This document shows positions 11,250-21,424 of a DNA stretch of 64,000 nucleotides, in pieces. This DNA comes from Ditylenchus dipsaci (lineage: Eukaryota > Nematoda > Chromadorea > Rhabditida > Anguinidae). The notes beneath the pieces were generated by a model. That model worked only from the letters and a program-made list of their open reading frames with translations, had not been told where the DNA came from and searched no databases. Position 1 is the stretch's first letter, and each line of letters begins with the position of its first letter. The stretch lies in NCBI GenBank assembly GCA_004194705.1, contig SADC01000206.1, forward strand, positions 1-64,000, written 5' to 3'. A program made the position numbers and the translations under genes.

Positions 11250-11436
11250 TACAGTCAACTCTCGATACAGTGTACCCTCGATATAGTGTAGATCTCGATA
11301 CAGTGTATATTTTTTGAACCTCATTTAGTCAGCCCTAAGCCAAACTGGCTAAAGTGTACCCTCGATATAGTGTAACCTCGATACAGTGTAGATTTTTTCT
11401 GGTCCCCAGCCTACACTATATCGAGAGTTAACTGTA
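11250..11436. mobile_element. Pogo-like MITE flanked by TA
   Basis: The left end tacagtcaactctcgatac and right end tatcgagagttaactgta are inverted, with TA at both edges, as expected for Tc1/mariner-superfamily MITEs. The body repeats the words cgatacagtgta and cgatatagtgta. Confidence 0.7.
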
Positions 11437-11770
11437 CTTGCTTATACCTGCATGCTTAAGAACCTTCTGGCTTGTAGCCCTGAAAATAATGCTTTTTGAA
11501 GTATCTAAAAACCATTTCAAGTAATATTTTTGCTATAAAAAGGCTATAGAAGTAATTCAAAAAGGGACGAAAGGCTGTATTGGGAGGGAAGGGACAAAAT
11601 AGGGGCCACTTATATAAGGGGCCAATTAGCAAAAAATGAAGATGTTGAACATAGTTTTGAATACTGGGGCCTACCGCATAAATAAGCTCTGGTATGCATG
11701 CTTTTTCATGCATCCAGAGTCACTTTCGAGTGATTTGTGTCTAAGGTATGTGGGTGTGCGCATCTCACCC

Positions 11771-14035
11771 CTTGCTCACAGTCCTTGGTCGAGGTCGAGG
11801 TCGTGGTCGAGGTCGATGTTGCTCACAGTCCTTAGTCGAGGTCGGGGGTCGAGGTCGAGGTCGTGTCGAGGTCGATGTGTGCTCACAGTCAAAAAACTCA
11901 AATAAAATGCTAGTAATTAATTTATTTAGTCCAAAAATGGCTTATTTCATCTTTTTTGCATAATTTCAGGCCAAATAATAGGTGTTTTTGCTGCCAAGAC
12001 ATGCTTTGAACATGTTTTCAGATGGTGGTTGACCTGTTTCACCGAAACGCTTTTCAGTCAAAATTCAACCTTTTTGCCTTTGGACACCAAGATATATATT
12101 TGGCTGTTTGCTAAAGGGAGTTTAAACTTTTTGCAAAATTGATTGAGCGGATCAGAATTCCAGCCGCATAGAATTAATCCCTCTGAATCGTGTGGTTTGC
12201 GTAAAAGACCAAACGAAAAGGACCATTGCAGTTGTCGACAACGAGAATTTCAAATGTTTAAATGCGCGTGGGACAATTTTTTATTCCGAAAATATTCAGA
12301 ATTCTCACACTGCCCTGAACTGCTCCAAATTAGTGTTGGGCTCGAGACGAGAAAATTTCGAGAATTCTCGATTTGTCGTCTTGAAAATTTTGCTTTTCTC
12401 GTTCTCGATTCTCGCTCGACCCCCATCGCCCACACTACTCCAACTCCCTAAACCTAATGCGAAAATTCAAAGTTTTTACACTTATAGATGTCCGAACAAG
12501 CAACCTCAGTTATGAGTATATGATGCAATACACCACCCTCTCTTCTTTTCAAGATCGTTCAGAACTCACTCCAGAGTGGCGAAGAGCAAAAATAATTCGT
12601 TTTGGTGGTTTTATTAAAGGGGGGTAACTTTGATTTTCGATTGAGCAGATCAGAATTCCAGTTCGATGAGCTTAATCACCCAGAATTCCAGATTTGAGAT
12701 GGTTTAGAGTTGTTCAGGGTGGATTGGTGTCGAATTCTGGTCAATTACAACCAAGTACTTTTTTTGGCCATTCTGAGTGGGTTCTGAGCAATCTTCAAAA
12801 GAAGAGAAGGCTTTGTCGGAACTTTAATTTTTTAGTCTGAACCAACTAAACCAAGTAATCGTTCACTTGGAGCGATTTTTTTACATTTTCGGGTTTCAAA
12901 ACCTGTTTTCTGGACTGATTCGGACACGCTAAGGATGGTTTGATAAGAGTAAAATGAGGTTTTGTATGGTATTTTTCGAGTATTGCGCAATAATTGATTT
13001 TCCCATAACTCGGTTTGACCGAAGCTTAAGAAATATCCTACAAAACATCATTTTAGCACTATCAAACCATCTTCAGAAGGCCCGAATCAGTCCAAAAAAC
13101 AGATTTTGGAGACCGAAAAATAAAAAAAATTTTTTGCTACAGGTGGATGACCACTTGATTTGGTTGGTTTGGACTGAAAAATTAAAATTCCCGCGAACTT
13201 TATACTGAAAGTGAGAGTGAGATTAAAAAAACTCATTTGGTACACTAAAAATAGGAGTGAGAGTGCGAGTGAGAGTGAAAGTCAAATTGAGAGGCAATTT
13301 TTACTGTTGGGTACACACTGAGAGTGCGAGTCTGAGTGAGAGTCAAAGGAAAATCCGCTCATTGAAACGGCGCCTAAGTGTGGAATACTGAGCGTTTCAG
13401 CCCGACTGACAGAAATTTCGATACGCTCATTTTCTTTTTTTGCAAAAAGCAATACCCTCTTTTGGTAACCCAAAAACAGTGATCTCTGGCTTTGGGCCAT
13501 CTTTTGAAGGGTTCTCGTAATTCTTACAGGAAAAGTATTGTTGTAAAGCTTTTTTTAATCATGGTCCAGGTTGCTGGTTCGAATCCCCTTAAGTGCAAAA
13601 TTGATTAAAAAACGTAGAAAAATCGTAAAGCTACGAAACCGAGACCCTGGCTTGCAGCCCTTGGTGAGGTCGCGGTCGAGGTCGATAGTGCTCACACTCC
13701 TTGGTCGAGGTCGTGGTCGAGGTCGCGGTCGATGTCACGGTCGAGGTCACCAGGACAAAAATTTTTAAAAAATGATAAATTTTAGGTAATCGAAGGATTT
13801 TTTTTTCATTTCTCGTGATTTTGTATCGTTCAGAACATTTTCCACACGACAAAGAAATGATTTGAAAAAATCGAATATCGACCGTGGTCGATGTGATTTC
13901 GACCTCGACCACGACCTCGACCAAGGAATGTGAGCAACATCGACCTCGACGTCGACCTCGACCACGACCTCGACATAGACCGTGCTCACACTCATATCGA
14001 CCTCGGCCACGACCTCGACCAACCACTGTGAGCAA
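11771..14035. mobile_element. MULE-like element with ggtcgaggtcg terminal arrays
   Basis: The left array (about 11771-11890) repeats gctcacagtccttggtcgag and ggtcgtggtcgaggtcg. The right array (about 13880-14035) is the inverse (cgacctcgaccacgacctcg). A further left-orientation array lies at about 13650-13750. The flanks gcatctcac and gcatcaact look like a damaged 9-bp duplication of the B hairpin sequence. The interior has several fold-backs (12535-12805, 12812-13200), a gagtgagagtg-type simple repeat (13208-13350) and a small hAT MITE, but no coding region I can name. Confidence 0.65.
12331..12437. mobile_element. Short hAT-like MITE
   Basis: The ends tagtgttgggc and gcccacacta are inverted. 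The flanks ctccaaat (12323-12330) and ctccaact (12438-12445) form an 8-bp duplication with one mismatch. The body is 107 bp of ttctcg/cgagaa words. Confidence 0.6.
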
Positions 14036-14464
14036 AGCATCAACTCCAAGCCCCAAGCCCCCTGCGCCCCGAAGGGGGCGCAGGGGCTTGAGAGTTAGAG
14101 ATGCGCGCACTCACTTACCTTTGACATGATTCCGAGAAGTTCTCTTGATCATAAAATGTATATAAAGTTGATTTTTGCCACGGTTCAAGTTGAAAAACAT
14201 GGTAAAACAGTCAAAAACTAGGTAGAGAGTGGTTCAAATAATTGGCTTTTTATTATTCCTTCCCATCCCATTTCAGCCCAAAGTTCCATAGAATTTGCTT
14301 TTTAAGTTTTTTTACAACAAAATAATTGCTTTAAAATGGTTTTCAACTGCTTCTAAAAAGTCGAATTTTTTATGGATGCCTAAAGTATTTTTTGGATGCC
14401 CAAACTTTCTATGGATGCCTAAAGTGATTAAGGATGCCTAAACTGCGATTGAGCCGTTATTTCC

Positions 14465-14905
14465 TTAAGCTAAGTCCCCAATGAGTGAGCGATTTTTTTT
14501 GACTTGTTCAGGCTTTGATTTTTTTTTATATTTTTTGATTTTTTTCTCGGCCGAACTTTATTTTCTGTTGGTACCATTTTGTAGCTGAGATTCAGGAAAA
14601 TTTTCAGAAATAAAAATTTTTCCAGTAATATATCGCTGAAAAAGTCTTGATAAAAATGCGTTTATTTGCACTCTACATCTCACTAAATGAGTGCAATGTA
14701 GAGTGCGATGTGGACTGCAAATAAACGCATTTTTATCAAAAAATTCTCAGCGATATGTGGCTGAATTTTTTTTTATTGCGAAGCCCTGCATCTCAGCTAC
14801 AAAAAAGTACCAACAGAAAAAAGTTCGGCCGAGAAAAAAATTTACATCCGTTTTTTGCAATTTACATCCCACTCTACATTGCACTTATTGGGACGCACCT
14901 TAAGT
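14465..14905. repeat. Fold-back MITE
   Basis: A long inverted repeat centred near 14685. The left arm words (ctcggccgaactttattttc, taaaaatgcgtttatttgca) recur inverted on the right. The ends aagtccccaatgagtg and cacttattgggacg pair imperfectly. No coding content. Confidence 0.6.
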
Positions 14906-15131
14906 TGAACTGTAATCGATGAGCTGTCGAAAATCTCATACCCTTGGCAGCAGTATTTAAAGGGCATGGCCACCTAAGGCAAAAGCAATTGTTAATATAT
15001 GAATTCCCGGGAACAAAATCCTACACTATGGTATTGGCACGAATTGTTTTCTGAATGCAAACATTTTTGGGTGGTAATTAATTTTGTCCGCAAATTGCTG
15101 AAAAATGTCCGCAAATTCATTGAAAAATGTC

Positions 15132-15944
15132 CGGTACGTGACGATCCATCCTCAGGAACAATTCATCCTCACTTGGGAAAACGGGACGATTCATCCTCAC
15201 TTGTAAAAAAGGGACGATTCATCCTCACTATTAAAGAGGGCCGATTCATCATTCAAATCGAACTGGTACATAGCAATATTGGAGATGCGCAAAGTTTGAA
15301 GAAAAGAATGGAAAATGCAAGGCTCGCTCGCATGCTCTGGTTGTCAGTAATATTTGTGTTAAGTTTCTTCCTAGTTTTCCGTCTCGCAAGAATGATCTGA
15401 AGCGAATACAACGATCTCATGACATGCATTTCGTGCAGTATTTGACAGGAATCGCAGCTCCGAAGAAACGAAGAGTCTACTATGAAGCAGATTCAACAAT
15501 ATTAGCAAAAGTACACCAATATCATGACTCTAGTCTTATGGCGTGTCTTCGAGGGCTAGCTTACAATATAGTGATGGATCAGCAAATGTTGAAAAAATTT
15601 GCTTGTTTGCCCGTGTTATGCTTTGGTGAAAATGAAAATTGCTTGCTGATAATGATGATTGAGGGTAACATTCATTCATTGTAACATCATTGTGAGAATG
15701 ACTCGCTTATAACAGATTGGTGAATACCTTATTTTATTTCAAGAGAGCAACAGTCTTCGAACATCAACAGTCTTTTAATCATCAGTCTCTAAAAGCATTG
15801 TCCCTTTAGACCGAAACTCACCCCTTTTTCATAAGGGAAGATGGATCGCCCCTTTTTAATAAATGAAGGATAAATGCCTGTTTACACAAGTGAGCATGAA
15901 TAGTCTCTCTTTTTTGACGAGTGAGGATGAATCGTCCGTGTCCG
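15132..15944 (+). mobile_element. MULE with gattcatcctcact arrays, deleted
   Basis: The left end cggtacgtgacgatccatcc and right end, inverted, cggacacggacgattcatcc are followed by tandem gacgattcatcctcact units. The flanks aaaaatgtc (15123-15131) and gaaaatgtc (15945-15953) are a near-perfect 9-bp duplication inside the host array. It retains only the transposase tail. Confidence 0.75.
15424..15597 (+). pseudogene. MULE transposase C-terminal tail
   Basis: The reading frame gives VQYLTGIAAPKKRR, VYYEADSTIL and CLRGLAYNIVMDQQ, nearly the same as the tails at 7955-8102 and 16285-16470, and comparable to RRPQYLRRDANLKAL in the complete transposase ending at 41697. Preceding frames at 15260-15400 are too short to assign. 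The rest of the transposase is deleted. Confidence 0.6.
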
Positions 15945-16284
15945 GAAAATGTCCGCAAATGTAAAATATCCGCAAATTTTTCTACCGCGACATTTTCTAC
16001 CTACGACATTTTTCTACCGCGACATTTTTCTACGGACACTTTTCTACCGCGACATTTTTCTACGCGACATTTTTCTACTGCAAGAAATTTGCTTATCACT
16101 TTTGTAGGGCAACTGCTACTATCGGTTGATAAGCCCTGTTTATGATTATTTTATCACGTTCTGGCCTTTCAGATGGACGCTCTCCTTGCTAAGCCTCATT
16201 CTTTAAATTCAAATTTCGGCAACAAAACATTCTTTCACGATGGAAGGTTGTATTATAAGCAGCGGCTGCTAAGAGGAATCAATC

Positions 16285-17443
16285 ATGGAAAGGTTTCAAC
16301 AGACTGTGATCAACGAAATGGTAATCGGGCACGCTCCACCAATAAAGCGTCGAAAGTATCAGATGGCAGACACAAGAATGAAAGCACTAGTCAAGAAAGC
16401 AGTTGAAGAGTGGCAAGAAATCGTGCCGATGGACTACCTATCGGGGATCGCGTCTAATTTCCGCATGGCACAAGGCCTTACATCATTCGGGGAAAGAAAC
16501 TGTTGGCGAAGATCAAGAAGAAATAGAAGACAATGAGGCAGCGGGTGAATTGTTTGCTGCTGTTGACTCGATAAAGTTTACTTTTAGCTCATCTGCATGA
16601 AATCGAAAGGGCGATAGGGCCAAAGTGGTAGTCAGGTTCTCTATCGAATTGACAAACGATGACATCTGCCGGTTAGAGCCAGGAAAGCTTATCAATGACA
16701 ACATCATTGACTACTACCTACAGCTTGTGTCTTATAGATCAAAACAGAATCTTTCCCTACCAAAGGTATTATTTCTCTTTAATATGGTTAATTAGACTCT
16801 AATATTGCAAAGGTCGTCGTTTTCGATACAAAGTTTTATCTCAAACTTTCTCTAAGCGGTGTAAGAGCAGTTCTTGGATGGACACGACACGAAGATATTT
16901 TCGAACAGGATATTCTACTAATTCCAATTCATCTGCCTGGACATTGGGCTCTCGTGGTATATCGGGTTTTTTTGTCGAAAATAACTTATGAACAAATTTT
17001 TTCAGGCGGTCAAAATCAAGAAACACAGACTGATTTACTACGACTCTCTCCTCGGTGATGGTCACATATGTCTGTCCTTAATCAAGTAAGATCTTTTTTA
17101 CTTGTCTGTTCATCATAGAATTTTGTAGGAAATACTTGGAGCAGGAATCGATGCAAAAGGGACACCATGAAAAGGATCCAGTTAATTGGCTAGGTTTTAA
17201 CGACAAGGTACTTAAATGCTTTTCGAAATTTTCTGACCTATTCTATTTTTAGACGATCCCTCAGCAAAGCAATTGCTATGATTGTGGAATTTTCGTTTGT
17301 CTATTTGCGGAATCCGTATCACGTGACGCTCGCCCTGACTTCAAGCAACAGCAAGTGAAAGAAATTCGCAGAAGAATCTCAAAGAAATCCTTGATGGAGT
17401 CCTGTCTGAACCAAAGAAAATTGATGAATCTATTGTAGGATAG
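16285..17443 (+). CDS. Ulp1/SENP-type SUMO protease (C48) with a MULE-transposase tail
   Basis: The frame from 16285 reads MERFQQTVINEM, then APPIKRRKYQMADTRM and MDYLSGIASN, matching the MULE transposase tail seen elsewhere here. An acidic linker (EDQEEIEDNEAAGEL) follows after a frame slip near 16490. The protease begins near 16625 (IELTNDDICRLEPGKLINDN) and runs through exons ending near 16768, 16959, 17083 and 17207. The catalytic His is in LPGHWALV, the Asp in IYYDSLLG, and the oxyanion Gln and Cys in IPQQSNCYDCGIFVC, so the site looks intact. The stop is near 17441 and an aataaa lies at 17498. C48 peptidases mature SUMO or remove it from proteins. The location between MULE arrays indicates transposon cargo. 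Frame slips at about 16490 and 16610 mean that translation as one protein is not proven. Confidence 0.75.
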
Positions 17444-18060
17444 GCCATTCAGTTTTTCCTGCTGTAATTTACTGTTATACTGTTATGTTGATTTCTGAAT
17501 AAAAAGATGCTTAATATACTAGGGTATAATGTTTATTTTTTTGTCAAAGTCGTGACGAACTCTACTGAATTTGACGGTATGACGAATTACTCGGTTTCCA
17601 TCAGCATGGTCTAAATAGTAGAGACTATTGGACCTCAACCTTAGTGTCTTGTGTAGCATGCATGCACCCTTTGTTTGCCTTGTTTCATCTATGTTGTCCC
17701 AAAAAATAATTGGACGCAAACGAGAACCAAAGAGATAATTTATCAAAGAGATGAATGATTTATTTGTAAATAGGTATAAAGCCTTATGTGATGTGGATAT
17801 CATTTAACGGTAGAAAAATGTACAGGTAGAAAATTTTTTGGTAGAAAAGTGTTAAGTAGAAAAGTGTTCGATAGAAAAATGTCCGGTAGAAAATGTCGCG
17901 GTAGAAAAGTGTCCGGTAGAAAAATGTCCGGTAGAAAAATGTCGCGGTAGAAAAATGTCCGGTAGAAAAATGTCGCGGTAGAAAAATGTCGTAGGTAGAA
18001 AATGTCGTGCTCCCGCTGAAAAATGTACGCAAATATTCTGAAATGTGTCCAAAAATTGTT

Positions 18061-18190
18061 CTTTTATTAGCTCAGAGTGAGGTTTTGCAGGCAAGGCATG
18101 ATTTTTACCTCTAGTTGCATATAAATACCAAAATTTTCATACCGAAGTTTCAAAAATCATGCTTAGCACACAAAATTACACTCTGAGTTA
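18061..18190. repeat. Small hairpin MITE in the right MULE terminus
   Basis: The arms ttattagctcagagtgaggt and, inverted, ttattaactcagagtgtaat enclose about 130 bp including paired catgatttttac and aaaaatcatgc words. It splits the right outer array of the Ulp1 MULE. Confidence 0.5.
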
Positions 18191-18365
18191 ATAATCCTAT
18201 TTGCGGACACATTTCAGAATATTTGCGGACACATTTCAGCAATTTGCGGACATTTTTCAGCAATTTGGGGACAAATTAATTATCACCCAACCTTTTTTTG
18301 TTTCAAACGTTCATTTGATTTGTGGATCTCTGTACTTAATTTGCATTCTTTGTTTCGTAACATCG

Positions 18366-18560
18366 ACAAGTCGGTGAAGGAGTGGGACTACGCTGCTCTG
18401 AAACGCATTGGATACGTTTTTTCAGCTATTTTGATGTCTTTTTCTTTTCTTTTCTTCGTTCTTTTCAGGTTTCTTGCAAGGTGAATTCTGCTGGTCGCTT
18501 GGGATCTGATACTGCTGTCTATTTGGATGCCGTCATTGAGTGTCTTTTTGTTCAGGTTTT
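18366..18560 (+). pseudogene. Histone H2A/H2A.Z-like fold fragment
   Basis: After an intron ending cttttcag (18469) the exon reads VSCKVNSAGRLGSDTAVY followed by LDAVIECL. Aligned without gaps to the core of H2A-type histones, it shares the Arg-x-Gly loop, the A-V-Y of H2A.Z and the helix A-V-x-E-x-L. A possible upstream exon (18366-18417) reads DKSVKEWDYAALKRIGY. Exons downstream (to about 19000) have no clear continuation of the histone. It lies inside the 14961-20802 element, so it may be a captured or decayed histone copy. The match is short (about 26 residues). Confidence 0.4.
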
Positions 18561-19950
18561 TATACGCTGTTTATCTTGACCAAGCTTTTCAGGTTTCGAA
18601 TTTCTGGGAATATCAGGCGCAATCATGTGCTTTCTGGTCTGGTTTTTTCTCAAATGCTGAACTGACCTTTCTTCCAAAGTTGCGCGAAAAGTTGCTCCTT
18701 AATGCATCAGATAAATTTTTTTAGCTTATTTGCCGTTCATTGCTTTTCTTTTGTTCTTTTTTCAGATTTTGCAACTGAGGATGTCAAGTGTTATGTCAGT
18801 TCAGCTGTATTTGTTTCTTTTTACGGAAGTCTCAGTCGTAAAGTTATCGATCCAGTCTGTCATCAAGCATATACAGTCTGTATAGATAAATTTAGTTTGC
18901 TTACTTGCCGGCTTTTTCTTTTTCGTTTTTTGTCTTTTCCAGTTAAAATTTTTCAAGTGTTCGGCATAGAGGAGAGGAGCTAAAAAGAATGTCACAAAGT
19001 GGTGTTTTCGGTAAGTTGCAAATCAGCAGCTAACTTCATGATCTGTTTATGATCTGTATTCTTTCCGCGCTATTGCCAACAATTGTATTGCCTTCGCATT
19101 GTTGACCTTTTTCACCTACAAGTTGTCCTGAAACTCTATACATTCAATTTTTTTGCGTTCAAAAGTCAATCTATCCTTTTTGGAGTGATCGGTAATCAGA
19201 GAATCCTCCATAACTTTTTGCTTCACCTCTGAGTATGCGCGTGACTACAAAAACTCGGAAATCTCAGCCACAAGGAACCACAAATGTCTCTTGCAAAATT
19301 TTATTCATATCATTTATGAGCACATAAACACTGTACAATCAACAAACATTCACGGACAGTACATTGCACACTAGTTCTGCCACGTAGGCATTCAGCATCT
19401 TGTCCAACTTGCAAATATATAACGATAAATCTGAAACAAAGAGCCAATGACAAATCTTGAAATAAGTGACTGACCAACCCGAATTTGCGTGATGGTAATC
19501 AAAAACCTTTACGGCTAGTTCAGTTCCACCATAAATTCAACAGACAACCCAAAAGAACGAAGAAAAGAAGCAATAGACAGCAAATGAGCTAAAAAAATTA
19601 TCTAATGTACTCAGGAGCAACGATTTCATACTTCTTTGACGACTTCACGATATTCTAAAACAAAAATAACAATATCGTCGTTCTCGGCCTTGTTCATTTG
19701 GCTCGTATAGAGAGAAGATAACCAAGCAAATAAGTGTTGAAAAAGAGATCCACAAATCAACACGGAACATCTCAGTTAACACAATATTCGAGCAAAAAAA
19801 AAAACGTAAAACTAGCAGCAGATCAGCGAAACATACCAATATCGATTCGAGAATGCAAAATTAACCTTTTGAAACAAAAAATGTTTGCATTCCAAAAACA
19901 ATTCGTGCCAAAACCATAGTGTAGGATTTTGTCCCCGGGAATTCAAATAT

Positions 19951-20767
19951 GGCTGTAACTAATTTACCCGCCAAATTACTGATTTACCCCGCCAAATTAT
20001 TTTTTTACCCCGCCAAATTTGAATTTTGAGCAAAATACTCGTTTACCCCGCCAAATTACTGATTTACCCGCAAATTTGAATTTTCGGTGAAATACTGCAG
20101 TAAATTTTGCGGGAATTCAGATTTTATAGTCAAAAATGACTTGGATCGCTCAAAATCCACCCCGAGTGGCCAGAAGCCCCTGAAAGTTGGTTTTTTGGGG
20201 TTTACTAAAGGGGGGTAAACTTTTTGCGAAAAATCGATTGAGCGGATCAGATTTCGGGTCCGATGGGCTCAATCGCTCAGGATTCCACCCTTAACCATTC
20301 TCAACCATCTTAAACCACCCTAAACCATCCAAACTGCTCCACCAGTATCTAACTACCCTAAATCAGTGCTTAGGTTGGTTTAAGATGGTTGAGAATGGTT
20401 AAGGGTGGAACCCTGAGCGATTGAGCCCATCGGACCCGAAATCTGATCCGCTCAATCGATTTTTCGCAAAAAGTTTACCCCCCTTTAGTAAACCCCAAAA
20501 AACCAACTTTCAGGGCTTCTGGCCACTCGGGGGTGGGATTTTGAGCGATCCAAGTCATTTTTGACTATAAAATCTGAATTCCCGCAAAATTTACTGCAGT
20601 ATTTCACCGAAAATTTAAATTTGGCGGGGTAAATAAATAATTTGGCGGGATAAATCAGTAATTTGGCGGGGTAAACGAGTATTTTGCTCAAAATTCAAAT
20701 TTGGCGGGGTAAAAAAATAATTTGGCGGGGTAAATCAGTAATTTGGCGGGGTAAAACAATTTGAGCC
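19951..20767. mobile_element. Fold-back MULE with taccccgccaaattactgat arrays
   Basis: A perfect 10-bp duplication attcaaatat (19941-19950, 20768-20777) flanks ends ggctgtaact and, inverted, ggctcaaatt. Both termini are tandem ttaccccgccaaattactga units. The centre is a long palindrome (about 20140-20540) with tcgattgagcggatcaga at both shoulders. No gene. Confidence 0.85.
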
Positions 20768-20924
20768 ATTCAAATATCAACAATTGCTTTTGCCTTTTGC
20801 CTTCAAAATATTTAGATACTCAACCGAAATCTGATAATTGGAATCGGTAGAGCTCGCTGGAGTTGAGAAGACGCAGTTAACAGCTTTGCAAAATATTGCT
20901 TTTGACCTGACATATAGATGCTGA

Positions 20925-21350
20925 AAGTTGGGTGCTGCGATGATTTAGCGGCAGAAAATTCGACGGGGAAAATTTGGCGGCGGAAAATATGGCGGAATTC
21001 TGAAAAGAGTTATTAAGTAGGTTTGCTTTGCGGTTCCGAATTTCTGACATCCAATTTGGGTCCAATATGGTCGCTTTTTATCTCAGAAATTACTTAAATT
21101 TTTCAATTACACTCGAGACAACAAAAAGTTAAATCTTTTTTTTAAGAATTTTTTTTAAAGTTTAAATGTTTGTTTTCTGGAATTGAAAAATTTGAGTAAT
21201 TTTTGAGATTAAAAGCATTTTTATAAGCAAAGGGACCATGCTGGACACGAATCCAGTGACAGAAATTCGGAATTGCAAAGAAAACATACATAATGACTCT
21301 TTTAGAATTCCGCCAAATTTTTCGCCGCCAACTCATCTCCCCACCGAAAG
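20925..21350. repeat. Fold-back repeat
   Basis: The left arm (ctgaaagttgggtgctgcga, aatttggcggcggaaaatat, ggcggaattctgaaaagagt) recurs inverted at 21290-21345. It lies just downstream of the last exon of the propeller gene. No coding content. Confidence 0.55.
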
Positions 21351-21424
21351 TTGAAAGGGGCTTATATTAGAAGGGGGGCTTATATTAAAGGAAACACGAT
21401 AGTCATAAATCTGATGTTTTATCT

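Larger units (their letters stand above)
11455..14165. repeat. B fold-back element, copy 2 (split by a MULE)
   Basis: The left arm spans 11455-11770 (ggctgtattgggaggg, gatgttgaacatag, catgcatccagagtcac). The hairpin core and start of the right arm lie at 14036-14165 (ccccctgcgccccgaagggg). They are separated by the ggtcgaggtcg-array MULE. The halves align end to end with the intact core at 53430-53570. The rest of the right arm is missing. Confidence 0.65.
5282..14451. mobile_element. MULE-like element with tttaggcatcc terminal arrays (outermost host element)
   Basis: The left end caatcgcagtttaggcatcc (5282) and right end taaggatgcctaaactgcga (to 14451) are inverted copies. Both ends are tandem arrays of tttaggcatcc separated by about 6-10 AT-rich bases. 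The left array is cut at 5335 by another MULE and resumes at 11077-11150; the right array spans about 14370-14450. No clear duplication remains at the outer edges. The interior is a split B fold-back and further insertions, so no coding region of its own can be assigned. Confidence 0.7.
15069..18288 (+). mobile_element. MULE with double terminal arrays carrying a Ulp1 protease
   Basis: The outer ends gggtggtaattaattttgtc and, inverted, gggtgataattaatttgtcc carry tandem gtccgcaaattgctgaaaaat. Inside these are second arrays of ctaccgcgacattttt (15975-16080 and, inverted, 17815-18010). The flanks aacattttt (15060-15068) and aaccttttt (18289-18297) are a 9-bp duplication with one mismatch. The left array is interrupted by another MULE (15132-15944). 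The two array types could also mean one element inserted in another. The cargo is a gene with a MULE transposase-type tail followed by a C48 peptidase. Confidence 0.7.
14961..20802. mobile_element. Large inverted-end element, host of two MULEs
   Basis: The left end (about 14961-15059: aaggcaaaagcaattgtta, gaattcccgggaacaaaatc, ctacactatggtattggcac) is matched inversely at 19862-19940 and 20778-20802. The left edge ttaaagggcatggccac resembles the TTAA-flanked fold-back family at 31607 and 46845. It contains the MULE at 15069-18288, a region with a histone-like fragment (18360-19000) and the fold-back MULE at 19951-20767. Exact outer limits are uncertain. Confidence 0.55.

Noticed and set aside
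15955..18030. The ctaccgcgacattttt arrays as a separate MULE nested in the gtccgcaaattgctg element
   Set aside because: No duplication could be found at the inner array edges, so the two arrays are described as one element with double termini, with the alternative noted.
17784..18094. Open frames of 80 codons or more, rich in Phe/Tyr/Ser/Thr
   Set aside because: They are translations of the ctaccgcgacattttt array, present in several frames at once.
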